From: Patescibacteria group bacterium
GTDB lineage: Bacteria > Patescibacteriota > Patescibacteriia > 2-12-FULL-60-25
Direction: 5' to 3'
DNA length: 64,000 nucleotides
Assembly (NCBI GenBank): GCA_028688515.1
Contig: JAQTXZ010000001.1
Coordinates: forward strand, 620,001-684,000
The translations under genes were made by a program, and so were the position numbers. This document shows, one piece after another, positions 49,071-57,496 of this stretch. The notes below the pieces were generated by a model. It was not told the origin of the DNA, did not search any database, and saw nothing but the letters and a program-made list of their open reading frames with translations. Position 1 is the stretch's first letter. Each line of letters begins with the position of its first letter.

Positions 49071-50969
49071 CTAACTCTGCTGTGAAGATTCCGCGAATTT
49101 TTTCTTTTCTTCTTCGATCTTAAGTAGTTGCCGCGGATCTGTGGTCACAATCTGATCTTCGGCATACGAAGCTACGACCTGGATGGCTGCATGTTTGGCG
49201 CCGGCAAAAAAGATGCCTTCGCCTTTTCCGGATTCGAGCAGCAAATACTTTTCCGACTGCGTGAGCAAAAAGACGCGCGCGACAAGATCGATCGACGCCG
49301 GACTTTGTTTAAGCAGTAACTGCATCGACGAGTTAGTGACGATAGCCTGGCCGTACGGTGAGGTCAAAAAGTCGTTCACATCCTGTGTGATAGTTGTGAC
49401 TCCAAGATAATATTTGCGGCAGCGTTTGACTAAAGCGTGGATGAACTTCGCAGAGTCTTCGTACTGCATCAGCCACCAGGCTTCGTCAATAACCAAAATG
49501 CGTTTTTTGCGTTCTGATCTGACCTGATTCCAAATATAGTTGACGATAGTGTAGATGCCGATCGGACGTAATTCATCCTCCAAGTCACGGACGGAAAAAA
49601 CGACGAGCTGGTTATTCATGCGCACGGTCGTCGGCGAATTCAACAATCCGGCGAATGTGCCTTCCGTGTATTTTTTAAGGCGAACCACCAAATCCTCCGT
49701 GCCCTCCATGCCTTCCAAAATATCCTGAAAATCCTGCAAAATCGGGACTTCGACAGCAGAAAGATCCGCGCCCGGTACAATATCTTTTTTAGCAAAAGTT
49801 TCGAGCAAGGCGCGATCGAGGATAGAATCTTCTGCGACAGTCACTTTGCCAAGCATGAGGCGTAAAAGTCCTTTGAGCGTGATGACGGCACTGCGGATTA
49901 TATCTTCGACAGAAGTATCTCCCCCGCCCATGGGACGCGGCAAATCAAACGGATTGATTTTTGATTCAGACGACAGAGAAATATTGATATATGTGCCGTT
50001 AACCGCATCTGAAAGAAATTTATATTCTTTCTCTGGATCAATGACGATCACGTCAACTCCAAGCATCATCGAACGCAGAATCTCCAGTTTAACGGTGTAC
50101 GACTTTCCGGCGCCGGACGTTGCAAAAATGACCATGTTGGCATTCTGCAAAGAAAAACGATCAAAGATAATGAGCGAATTGTTATGGCGGTTTACTCCGT
50201 AAAGAATTCCATCGTCACTTGTAAGCTCGGCTGAAGTAAACGGGAACGACGAGGCGATGGGCGAAGTACTCATGTTAAACGTAATCATGAGCTCATCCAA
50301 ACCCAGCGGCATCGTGGAGTTAAAACCCTGCTCAGACTGAAAATACGCACGACGCGTGTAGATAAGCATTGATCCGAAAGTCGATTCCACGGAAGACGAC
50401 AAACGATCCAACTCCTCTTTGGAAGGCGAGTAAAACGTTGTGTAAAAAGCGAATTGAAAAAAGTGCTCGGTCCCCTGAGTCAAATCGTCGCGCAATTGTT
50501 CGATGTCACGCAACGCCGTTTCTTCCTGCGGATCGCGCGGCTTGCCCTCTTGCGCCTTAGTGTTTATGTTGGCCTCCAAAATACCGACTTTCTTTTTGAG
50601 CTGCTTGAGTATTACATCCGACTTGATTGGATAAAAAAACATCGCAATATCCATCATGGCGTTTAAGTTGATAATGGGCGATGCCCAGCCGACAGAAACG
50701 TAGCGCGGATATGTGACGATAAAAATCGTACGCGCATAAATCGAACCGAGCGAAATAAAACTCGCTTCGACCTTCATGGCCGAAGGCGCGATCAAATCCT
50801 TGATGGTCGCAACGCCTTTGCGGTATATGCGTTCCTCTTCCAAGGCGACCCGCTCCTCCGCTTGCGTCTTTTTCTGTTCTTCGGCGGATGGGCCTTTGAC
50901 GAGTTTGACGCCGCCGGCAGCCAACTTGGACGCATCAATCTTTTTTTGTTCAGAAGTTTGAAAAGCCAT
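49071..50969 (-). CDS. virB4: VirB4/TraC-type T4SS ATPase, C-terminal part
   Basis: 632 aa. The N-terminal ~60 residues are charged, followed by the conserved central VirB4 region (VEASFISLGSIYARTIFIVTYPR). The ATPase domain has Walker A FATSGAGKS (K289), Walker B RILVIDEAWWLM and LGVTTITQDVNDFL. It powers pilus assembly or substrate transfer at the inner membrane. The gene just upstream supplies what looks like the N-terminal VirB4 portion, so the enzyme may be split. AT-rich heptad repeats precede the start. Confidence 0.94.
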   Translation of the reverse strand: MAFQTSEQKKIDASKLAAGGVKLVKGPSAEEQKKTQAEERVALEEERIYRKGVATIKDLIAPSAMKVEASFISLGSIYARTIFIVTYPRYVSVGWASPIINLNAMMDIAMFFYPIKSDVILKQLKKKVGILEANINTKAQEGKPRDPQEETALRDIEQLRDDLTQGTEHFFQFAFYTTFYSPSKEELDRLSSSVESTFGSMLIYTRRAYFQSEQGFNSTMPLGLDELMITFNMSTSPIASSFPFTSAELTSDDGILYGVNRHNNSLIIFDRFSLQNANMVIFATSGAGKSYTVKLEILRSMMLGVDVIVIDPEKEYKFLSDAVNGTYINISLSSESKINPFDLPRPMGGGDTSVEDIIRSAVITLKGLLRLMLGKVTVAEDSILDRALLETFAKKDIVPGADLSAVEVPILQDFQDILEGMEGTEDLVVRLKKYTEGTFAGLLNSPTTVRMNNQLVVFSVRDLEDELRPIGIYTIVNYIWNQVRSERKKRILVIDEAWWLMQYEDSAKFIHALVKRCRKYYLGVTTITQDVNDFLTSPYGQAIVTNSSMQLLLKQSPASIDLVARVFLLTQSEKYLLLESGKGEGIFFAGAKHAAIQVVASYAEDQIVTTDPRQLLKIEEEKKKFAESSQQS

Positions 50970-50977
50970 ATATCTTT

Positions 50978-51073
50978 CGGAATTAAGAATTAGGAATTAT
51001 GAATTAGAAATGCTGGAATATTATTTATTCTTCTTCCAAAATTCATAATTCTTAATTCAAAATTCATAATTTT
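50978..51073. repeat. Inverted AT-rich heptad pair
   Basis: Left GAATTAA, GAATTAG, GAATTAT, GAATTAG; right AATTCAT, AATTCTT, AATTCAA, AATTCAT. Confidence 0.9.
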
Positions 51074-51077
51074 TTTA

Positions 51078-51758
51078 TTATCCCTCAATTTGCAGTTTGC
51101 CGACCTCGACCATACGTTCCGTTTCGAAAAGCTCGGGATTGTAGACCGTATAATAAAGTTCTATCAAGCTTTGCGTATCAAGCATGACGGCATTTAGAGA
51201 CATGCCCTGCAAACCTGCAATGACGTTATTTACGCGCAGCATCAAAGCCGTTTTGTGAGTTTTAAATCTTTCGTCCGTAAGATGCATGGTGACAAGAGGA
51301 GAGAAAACCGAATTGATGCGATCCATAAAACCTTTTTTACCTTCGTACGAAGGATCATAGGGAACGACCAGGTAAAAACGTTTTTGCATTATTTCCGCCA
51401 GGTCTACAAGCTGGCGCACATACGAACGATAATCGACAATCTGATTGCGCAACAGCTCGTTCTTTTGTCCGACTTCCGCCTCCTTCAATTTGTTCATGTA
51501 CTCGTCGATGTTCATGCGTCGCGATTGGATGATGACTTGTATCGGAAAATCCAACGAATTCAAAAACTGCATGTACGCCTGCACAATAGCCGTCTGTTCG
51601 TCTTCCGACTTAAGCGCAAAGTTAATGCTGGAGACCAGCAACACGGCGCGCATCGTTCCGTCGCGCAACACAACCGCATCCTCGCGGACTTCCGCGATAT
51701 TCAGGTAGCTTTGCGCCGGCACGCCGGGCTTTGATTTTGTGAGTTTTTTACTTTGCAT
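51078..51758 (-). CDS. VirB4 N-terminal-domain-like protein
   Basis: 226 aa. VPAQSYLNIAEVREDAVVLRDGTMRAVLLVSSINF resembles the N-terminal domain of TraC/VirB4 ATPases. A helical pair follows (QVIIQSRRMNIDEYMNKLKEAE and EIMQKRFYLVVPYDP). There is no Walker motif. Separated from virB4 by a 108-bp heptad stem-loop. It may be the detached N-terminal part of VirB4 or an independent partner; the order PrgI, this protein, VirB4 is typical of CPR. Confidence 0.72.
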   Translation of the reverse strand: MQSKKLTKSKPGVPAQSYLNIAEVREDAVVLRDGTMRAVLLVSSINFALKSEDEQTAIVQAYMQFLNSLDFPIQVIIQSRRMNIDEYMNKLKEAEVGQKNELLRNQIVDYRSYVRQLVDLAEIMQKRFYLVVPYDPSYEGKKGFMDRINSVFSPLVTMHLTDERFKTHKTALMLRVNNVIAGLQGMSLNAVMLDTQSLIELYYTVYNPELFETERMVEVGKLQIEG

Positions 51759-51762
51759 AACT

Positions 51763-51850
51763 GGTCAATTATGAATTTTGAATTATGAATTTCGGTATTT
51801 CATTTTGAGCATCCTTCATTCATAATTCTTAATTCATAATTCTTAATTAT
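51763..51850. repeat. Inverted AT-rich heptad pair
   Basis: Left AATTATG, AATTTTG, AATTATG, AATTTCG; right CATAATT, CTTAATT, CATAATT, CTTAATT. Confidence 0.9.
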
Positions 51851-52280
51851 TTAAGTCGTCTTCCGGCTTATACACTCCGCCGGTATTGACGGTAAGCGCC
51901 AACTCGCGTAAGCGCGTAGATGTCGGCCTGGCTTTTTTTACAGCTTCTTCCACGGTCGGCAGTCCGATGATTTTTTCCTGCCCGGCCTGAACCGGTATAT
52001 CCTTGTTCCAAACTCTGAGATTCGGCCTAACCTGCGTTTGCAAAAAATTCAAGAAAAATATATGGAACGGCTGTCCGTTGATTTTTACAAAAGCAAAAGT
52101 ACCGACCAAAGCCGCCGTCACAACCGCCGCCAAGACAAAATACGCGGTGGTAAATAACTTGTATTCCACAAACAAAACGCCTGAGCCCGCTAAACAAATC
52201 AAAAACTGCCGCACGGTAATAGGTCCGACGATTTTGTCTTCACTCTCTATAAATTGCGGGACCATGAATTGACCGGGCAT
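51843..52280 (-). CDS. PrgI-family T4SS membrane protein
   Basis: 145 aa. The start MVPQFIESEDKIVGPITVRQF is the PrgI signature. Two membrane helices follow (FLICLAGSGVLFVEYKLF, YFVLAAVVTAALVGTFAFV, residues ~27-65), then VKINGQPFHIFFLNFLQTQVRP. It takes the VirB3 place in Gram-positive-type secretion systems. Located between the 584-aa coiled-coil gene and the VirB4 pair. Confidence 0.92.
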   Translation of the reverse strand: MPGQFMVPQFIESEDKIVGPITVRQFLICLAGSGVLFVEYKLFTTAYFVLAAVVTAALVGTFAFVKINGQPFHIFFLNFLQTQVRPNLRVWNKDIPVQAGQEKIIGLPTVEEAVKKARPTSTRLRELALTVNTGGVYKPEDDLNN

Positions 52281-52283
52281 AAG

Positions 52284-52376
52284 GACAATTTTGAATTAAG
52301 AATTATGAATTAAGAATGAAGGATGTGCAATATATAATACCTAAATTCATAATTCTTAATTCAAAATTCATAATTC
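52284..52376. repeat. Inverted AT-rich heptad pair
   Basis: Left GAATTAA, GAATTAT, GAATTAA, GAATGAA; right AATTCAT, AATTCTT, AATTCAA, AATTCAT. Confidence 0.9.
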
Positions 52377-52377
52377 T

Positions 52378-54132
52378 TTAATAATGCAGGCTGTTGTTTA
52401 GGTTGATCAAGACTTCTATCTCATCCTTTGTTAAAACGTCTTCACCAGCTTGGCGCCTTTCTTCTGATAAGACGCCGATCGGTTTGCCGGCGGCAAAACT
52501 TTTCATGACCAAATCCATATACATCTTCATTATCGGAGACGACTGCCAGGATTTTGTTCCGGCGGCCATATACTCAAAACCTTCCTCGCCCAACGTGTCC
52601 AGCCGCTGTTTGATTTTTGCTGCAGAATCCGCCGGAGTTTTTCCCAATCGCCTAAAACCGGCCAGCGTCATGCCGCTGAGTTCATCGGAAAGACCATGCA
52701 GCTTTGGCACTGCCACGGGCTTAACTCCGTCAACAATCGATGGTTTGGCTTGCTTGGACATTTCTGCTGTAACCGCAGAAACTTTTACCGTTGGCGTATT
52801 TGCCGACGATGGTACGTCGTACGTCGTACGTTGTACGTTTATCAGCTCCCCGTATTTTTTCTTTTCAACCGCCGCATTTTTGATATCTACCGGATGAGCT
52901 TCCGCCTTATCAAAACCTTTTTTCCAAGCCTGCGCTATCTGATTGCGCTCAACATCAGCGCTTTGCTGCTTCTTGATTTTCTCCTCGTACCATTTGTTAT
53001 GTTCCTCGGATTCTCGAAGTCTTTTTTCTTCTATCTTTTTTTTCTGCTCTGTAAGCTGAATCTCCAACTTTCCTTTTTCTTCCATTTCTATTTTGGCATG
53101 AAACTCCGTGTAAGCATCTTCGATGATTTTGCTCCATGCCTCTGCAGAAGGTTTGTCCAGATCCAATCCCCCGACCTTTGAGTCGCGCTGCAACAGACTC
53201 ATGAGTTCGATTGAATTGCGCACATCACGAAGACGCGAAGATATTACGTGGCGCAAACGTTCGGAAAGATATGCATCTTTTGGCTTGTCGGGAATTCGCT
53301 CATAAGTCGCTTCTACGGCTTTTTCCAACTCTGTGACAGTTTTTGGCGGACTCGGCATCGCCGCTTTAATCGTCGCGATTTGTTCATCATCCTCCGGCGT
53401 ACCACGTACCTCGTACGACGTACCATGTTCACCGTCCGAACCAGACGTTGTACGATCGCTCCCTCTGAGTTCTTCCGTCAAATAGTCCTGATATTCCTGT
53501 TCATCTAAAATCTTAACGCTCTTAATCAAATCCTGCATGGCAACCAATGACTTGTCGGCCGCGGCCGCGTCAAAACCCAAACCTCCAGCTTCAGACGCTT
53601 GCATTAGTATTGTTTTGATTTGATCCGGGACGCGCGTACCCTTGATTAGACTAACCAGTAAATCTTTAAGTTTTTCACGCATCTGCCCGCCGGCGGAATA
53701 CAAACGCAATCGGTTGACCAGTTCCGATACGGCGCCGTTGTATGAAATTGGTTTATACAAAATTTTCGTTTGAGGCCAAGCTGAAACATCAATCTTTTGC
53801 AGCTCAATAAAATCCATTAGTTCTTTTCCGAACATTTCGCGCAAAGGCCAGTAAACATGTTTCAACAAGTGCTCGATGATCTTGCTTTGATTTGCAACGT
53901 CGATATTTGACTGCGTTAAAAACTCCCCGACTTTTTTCATCGCTTCATCAAACGTCGCGAGTCCCATTACGGAATCCAATACCGGCGCGTCAAAGCCGTC
54001 AAAAAATTTGTCTTCAGGTAAACTATAACCGTCTATAAAACTATTATAAACATCGTCAACATTGCGCAGAAAAAAATCCTGCACGCCCATTGGCAAATCG
54101 CTGAATGAATTGTAAATTTGTTTTTTAACCAT
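52378..54132 (-). CDS. Unknown coiled-coil protein of the T4SS operon
   Basis: 584 aa, soluble. MVKKQIYNSFSDLPMGVQDFFLRNVDDV leads a helical region. A long charged coiled coil occupies ~330-410 (EMEEKGKLEIQLTEQKKKIEEK). A C-terminal part carries DEIEVLINLNNSLHY. Two in-frame repeat segments encode TTSGSDGEHGTSYEVRG and NVQRTTYDVPSS. It starts two bases after the VirB6-like gene, so the two are translated from one mRNA. No known function; a cytosolic adaptor for the channel is one possibility. Confidence 0.7.
   Translation of the reverse strand: MVKKQIYNSFSDLPMGVQDFFLRNVDDVYNSFIDGYSLPEDKFFDGFDAPVLDSVMGLATFDEAMKKVGEFLTQSNIDVANQSKIIEHLLKHVYWPLREMFGKELMDFIELQKIDVSAWPQTKILYKPISYNGAVSELVNRLRLYSAGGQMREKLKDLLVSLIKGTRVPDQIKTILMQASEAGGLGFDAAAADKSLVAMQDLIKSVKILDEQEYQDYLTEELRGSDRTTSGSDGEHGTSYEVRGTPEDDEQIATIKAAMPSPPKTVTELEKAVEATYERIPDKPKDAYLSERLRHVISSRLRDVRNSIELMSLLQRDSKVGGLDLDKPSAEAWSKIIEDAYTEFHAKIEMEEKGKLEIQLTEQKKKIEEKRLRESEEHNKWYEEKIKKQQSADVERNQIAQAWKKGFDKAEAHPVDIKNAAVEKKKYGELINVQRTTYDVPSSANTPTVKVSAVTAEMSKQAKPSIVDGVKPVAVPKLHGLSDELSGMTLAGFRRLGKTPADSAAKIKQRLDTLGEEGFEYMAAGTKSWQSSPIMKMYMDLVMKSFAAGKPIGVLSEERRQAGEDVLTKDEIEVLINLNNSLHY
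52806..52842. repeat. In-frame GTACGTC heptad array
   Basis: GTACGTC, GTACGTC, GTACGTT, GTACGTT inside the 584-aa protein gene. Confidence 0.88.
53395..53462. repeat. In-frame GTACGT inverted array
   Basis: GTACCAC, GTACCTC, GTACGAC, GTACCAT, then a spacer and ACGTTGTACGATCG. Confidence 0.82.
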
Positions 54133-54134
54133 AC

Positions 54135-57100
54135 TTAACCTCTATCTCCGCGCCCATGGAACATGCGGCGCGCAAAAGCGATTGCAGCGCGATCGAGCCT
54201 CTTTTCGTCATTTCCGCCGGCAGCTCTTGGTTCCATGCTCGTGATTTTACCTTTAAACCCGCGCCTCTGTTGTTCCGTTGCGGTCAGCTCGCCGGTACCT
54301 GAAACTGACTTCAGTTTTTGTTCGGCCATCTCATTCTCACTGCCCGCTCTTCTCAATGCCCCGGTGATAGCCGTTCGCTGTTCTGCGCTGCCATTCTCAT
54401 AAGCGAGCTGCAAATTGCGCAATGCATCAACATCCTGACCGACGACATTGGTAAATTCAGTCAAAGCGTCTCCGCCGTTTGTTGAGGCAACTTCCGCCAA
54501 ACCGGACAAAACGCTCAGATGCTTAGCCACTTCCGTCGGGTTAGGTGCTGTTCCGATTTCATCCAAAGCATCCTTTACCAACTCACGATAGTCCTCTCTG
54601 TTCATCGCGCGGTTGGCATCTTCGCCCGTAAACCTTCCTTTATCATCAAGGTCAAATAATGCACGTTGCGTAATTTGATTATTGGCGATCATGTCAGCCA
54701 TGGCCTGACGTCGGTTGTCAACATTGCCTGTCGCCGTTCTGTTATCATTGATAGTCTCAAGATTTCTTGTAGCACCCTTTATTCTGTCGTTATTCAACCT
54801 GACGCCATTGTCAACCAAGGTTCTATCGCTTGTCTTTTGAACGGTTCCATCGTCATTAAGCACCTGAACCTGGCCCATGCGTGCGACTTGAGCTTTGTAA
54901 TTACTGATGAGTGTCGCCGCCCTGTCTGTGCCTGCATCTTTAACGTTTTCCAAAATCTCCGGTTCGGTATTGGCCAAACCTCCGCTGGTCAGGAACTGAG
55001 TTGCGCCATCAGAACCTACAACCGAATAGCTCTTGCCGTCTTTACCGGCCACGAGAGAATACCTGGCTTTCTGACGCTCCTCCTCCCATTTTTCAGCGCT
55101 GACGCCTTCTTTGGAAGAAGCATACAAAGTCTTGGCGTTCTCACGTCCTTGCGCAGAATTCTTGATGTAATCCAAATGAGCTCTGGCATGTTGTCCTTGC
55201 CTGCCTGCCATAAATTCCGCAAACTTCGGATCGCTTTCCGACACGGTAAGATTTGCGTCTTTATCCATCCAGCCCTTTGCTTTCATTGTCGCAATAAATA
55301 CAGCCGAGTCCATATAAGCGTCGTCCTTGACTTTAGTATGGCCGTTCTTATCCGACATGATTTTTGAGACAAGGCCCTCCACTTCGCTGACTTTTTCTTG
55401 TTTGCCCGGATCTTTTTCGCGATTGTCGTTAATCTTGTCCAGCAATTCCGTATCGTTGATTGATTCAGCAAAAGTTCTTGCCTCATCTTGCATAACTGCC
55501 AATTTTATATCGGCTCTGCGTCGCGCCAAAGCCTCTACCTGTGCGTCAACTTCTTTCTTTTGCGCCTCGTTTAACTTGCTGTAATCATTGGTACCATATT
55601 TAGTCTTTACAGCCTTTGTGTCCATAATCTCCGATCGAGCACTATCCTCTTCTCCTTTTTGCAACTTCTTAGCGTAAAGAGCACTGCTCGTTAAACCGGC
55701 AAGGCCCATGCTGCCAGCCATCTTTGTTGCAACATCGTCGGATTTTGCCATCCTGCGAAAAAATTTCTCTGCTTCCAAAGGGCTTTCGTGCGCCACTGCA
55801 GCCGCCATCTCTTTCGACTTGGCTTGAGCGCGTTTTTTAGGTTCTCCCGCATGCTGCATCAATCCGACCCTCATACCGTGCGTTATCGGAGCCCAGCTGC
55901 TCTTACCAACGGCTCCTGCTAATTTGTTGGAAATTCCGTACCGTTCGTTTACAAACCCGCCGGCTCCGCCGATCGTGCCTCTAGCTCCCCGCTCAGCGAC
56001 TTTGCCCGCAGCAACGGCTCCGGCAACGCCAAAGCCGAATGCGCCGCCTGTTGTTTCTATCGCTTTAGCCAAAGACCCAAGTTTGGGCGCAAGAGCGTTG
56101 GAGGATTGAACAGCGACTTGAACGCCCAAAAGCATAAAAGCCACCATAATAATGAAGTTGGAGATATTTTCGGATTTGCCGATCTCTGTAACAACGATGT
56201 TCCCCGCATTGGAACCGGTGGTCAGGCCTTGAATGTTTGAAGTGACTTCTTGGCTTTGTCCTTTATATAAGGACGAAGCTCCCGGTCCGGTCAAAGAGTC
56301 CGTGCCGCCTTGGCCCTGCGCCATAGCAAGCGAAAGCCACAGAAAGAATGCCATGGTCGGGCCTCCGATAAGTGCGGAGCTTAAACGATTCCACCATTGA
56401 TCGGTAAACGCGGAAAAAGATTTTTGCATCTTGCCCGGCAAAGACCAGGCAAAAAACATAACCGGCGAAGTGATGAGCAAAAACCAAAGAATAATGATGC
56501 GCGCCAAAAAGAAAATCACCATTATGAGCACAAGCGTAATCGAAAGCGACAAAATCCAAATAGCAAAAATCGCCGCCAGCATCATGTTGAATATTTGATA
56601 TGTTGCAACGCCATCTGTATTGCCGGCGTTGACTGTTATACCACCCTTGCCGTCATCGCTTATCACTGAACCGGCCTGCGACTCTATACTCATGGCCTCG
56701 CGAATATGCAGAGCGTTGATAAAATTTCCGCCGGCCGCATCTTTAAAACCGTTAACGAACGTTAAGACGAGCACCTGTGAAAAATCAATCATCAAACCGA
56801 TAAGTGTTTTAGAAAAATTGATCAAAATCGCCATAATCAAAAGTTTTGGCAGAATTTGGCGGTAATGAAAATCTTTGGGGTAACCAATGATGGTTGCAAA
56901 TGCGGAGACCAACACGACCACGATAAAAAACATGTTGACAGTGTCGCGGATCAAAGGCCAACCGACTCGAACCGGAGCTGCATTAACAAAGTTATTGAAT
57001 TGTACGATTTGAATCAAAAAATCCAAAAGCTGCAAAAGAATATATGCCAACAGCTCTGCGATATAAACAAGTATCTTGGTGAATATGGCAACAATCCAAT

Positions 57101-57383
57101 TAACCGTATTCGACATGTAATCTTCGGCATGCGTCGGCGAAGCGATAAACAAAATACATATGCCAACGACGATGACCGTGGCGATGGCGTAACGGCGACG
57201 AGCGGAACGGAAGTCATGTACCACGTACGACGTACCCTCCGGGCAGAGCCTCTGGGCGGAGCCACGTACCACGTCGGAAGAAGGGTCAGAAGATGATTGT
57301 TTTGGAAAAAAAATACTGCGCCAAAAAGAGAGCAGTGAATTTTTCCCCTGTCTGATTTTAAAAATCCTCCTCCACATAGGCAT
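54135..57383 (-). CDS. VirB6/TrbL-like T4SS channel protein
   Basis: 1082 aa from the ATG at 57383 (first in-frame Met after a TATAAT box; longer frame possible). After a ~60-residue start that includes a repeat-encoded stretch, there are seven to eight hydrophobic segments between residues ~65 and ~440 (for example AIATVIVVGICILFIASPT and FAIWILSLSITLVLIMVIFFLARIIILWFLLI). A Gly/Ala-rich hinge follows (GGAFGFGVAGAVAAG). A ~550-residue charged helical C-terminal domain ends the protein. Membrane channel plus large soluble tail is the CPR VirB6 layout. First gene of the minus-strand T4SS operon. Confidence 0.82.
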   Translation of the reverse strand: MPMWRRIFKIRQGKNSLLSFWRSIFFPKQSSSDPSSDVVRGSAQRLCPEGTSYVVHDFRSARRRYAIATVIVVGICILFIASPTHAEDYMSNTVNWIVAIFTKILVYIAELLAYILLQLLDFLIQIVQFNNFVNAAPVRVGWPLIRDTVNMFFIVVVLVSAFATIIGYPKDFHYRQILPKLLIMAILINFSKTLIGLMIDFSQVLVLTFVNGFKDAAGGNFINALHIREAMSIESQAGSVISDDGKGGITVNAGNTDGVATYQIFNMMLAAIFAIWILSLSITLVLIMVIFFLARIIILWFLLITSPVMFFAWSLPGKMQKSFSAFTDQWWNRLSSALIGGPTMAFFLWLSLAMAQGQGGTDSLTGPGASSLYKGQSQEVTSNIQGLTTGSNAGNIVVTEIGKSENISNFIIMVAFMLLGVQVAVQSSNALAPKLGSLAKAIETTGGAFGFGVAGAVAAGKVAERGARGTIGGAGGFVNERYGISNKLAGAVGKSSWAPITHGMRVGLMQHAGEPKKRAQAKSKEMAAAVAHESPLEAEKFFRRMAKSDDVATKMAGSMGLAGLTSSALYAKKLQKGEEDSARSEIMDTKAVKTKYGTNDYSKLNEAQKKEVDAQVEALARRRADIKLAVMQDEARTFAESINDTELLDKINDNREKDPGKQEKVSEVEGLVSKIMSDKNGHTKVKDDAYMDSAVFIATMKAKGWMDKDANLTVSESDPKFAEFMAGRQGQHARAHLDYIKNSAQGRENAKTLYASSKEGVSAEKWEEERQKARYSLVAGKDGKSYSVVGSDGATQFLTSGGLANTEPEILENVKDAGTDRAATLISNYKAQVARMGQVQVLNDDGTVQKTSDRTLVDNGVRLNNDRIKGATRNLETINDNRTATGNVDNRRQAMADMIANNQITQRALFDLDDKGRFTGEDANRAMNREDYRELVKDALDEIGTAPNPTEVAKHLSVLSGLAEVASTNGGDALTEFTNVVGQDVDALRNLQLAYENGSAEQRTAITGALRRAGSENEMAEQKLKSVSGTGELTATEQQRRGFKGKITSMEPRAAGGNDEKRLDRAAIAFARRMFHGRGDRG
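57213..57278. repeat. In-frame GTACGAC array in the VirB6-like 5' end
   Basis: GTACCAC, GTACGAC, GTACCCT, a GGGCAGAGCCTCTGGGCGGA core, then ACGTACCACGTCGG. Translated as SSDVVRGSAQ and GTSYVVHD. Confidence 0.8.
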
Positions 57384-57393
57384 CTTGCATTGA

Positions 57394-57399
57394 ATTATA
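57394..57399 (-). promoter_or_regulatory. Extended -10 box of the T4SS operon
   Basis: TGTGCTATAAT on the minus strand, 10 nt before the ATG at 57383. Confidence 0.65.
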
Positions 57400-57445
57400 G
57401 CACAGAAACACCCATGACGGACGAAGTAATCCACAACCCATTCAT

Positions 57446-57482
57446 TAACGAGGTACGTTGTACGTCGTACGTGGTACGTGAT
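57446..57482. repeat. GTACGTT heptad array before the LCP gene
   Basis: GTACGTT, GTACGTC, GTACGTG, GTACGTG in exact period 7, ending at the -10 region of the LCP gene. Confidence 0.9.
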
Positions 57483-57496
57483 ATGCTATGTTGGTC

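Noticed and set aside
50978-52376. Regular repeats with spacers, considered as CRISPR
   Set aside because: Units are 7 nt without unique spacers and the arms are inverted. No cas genes are nearby.
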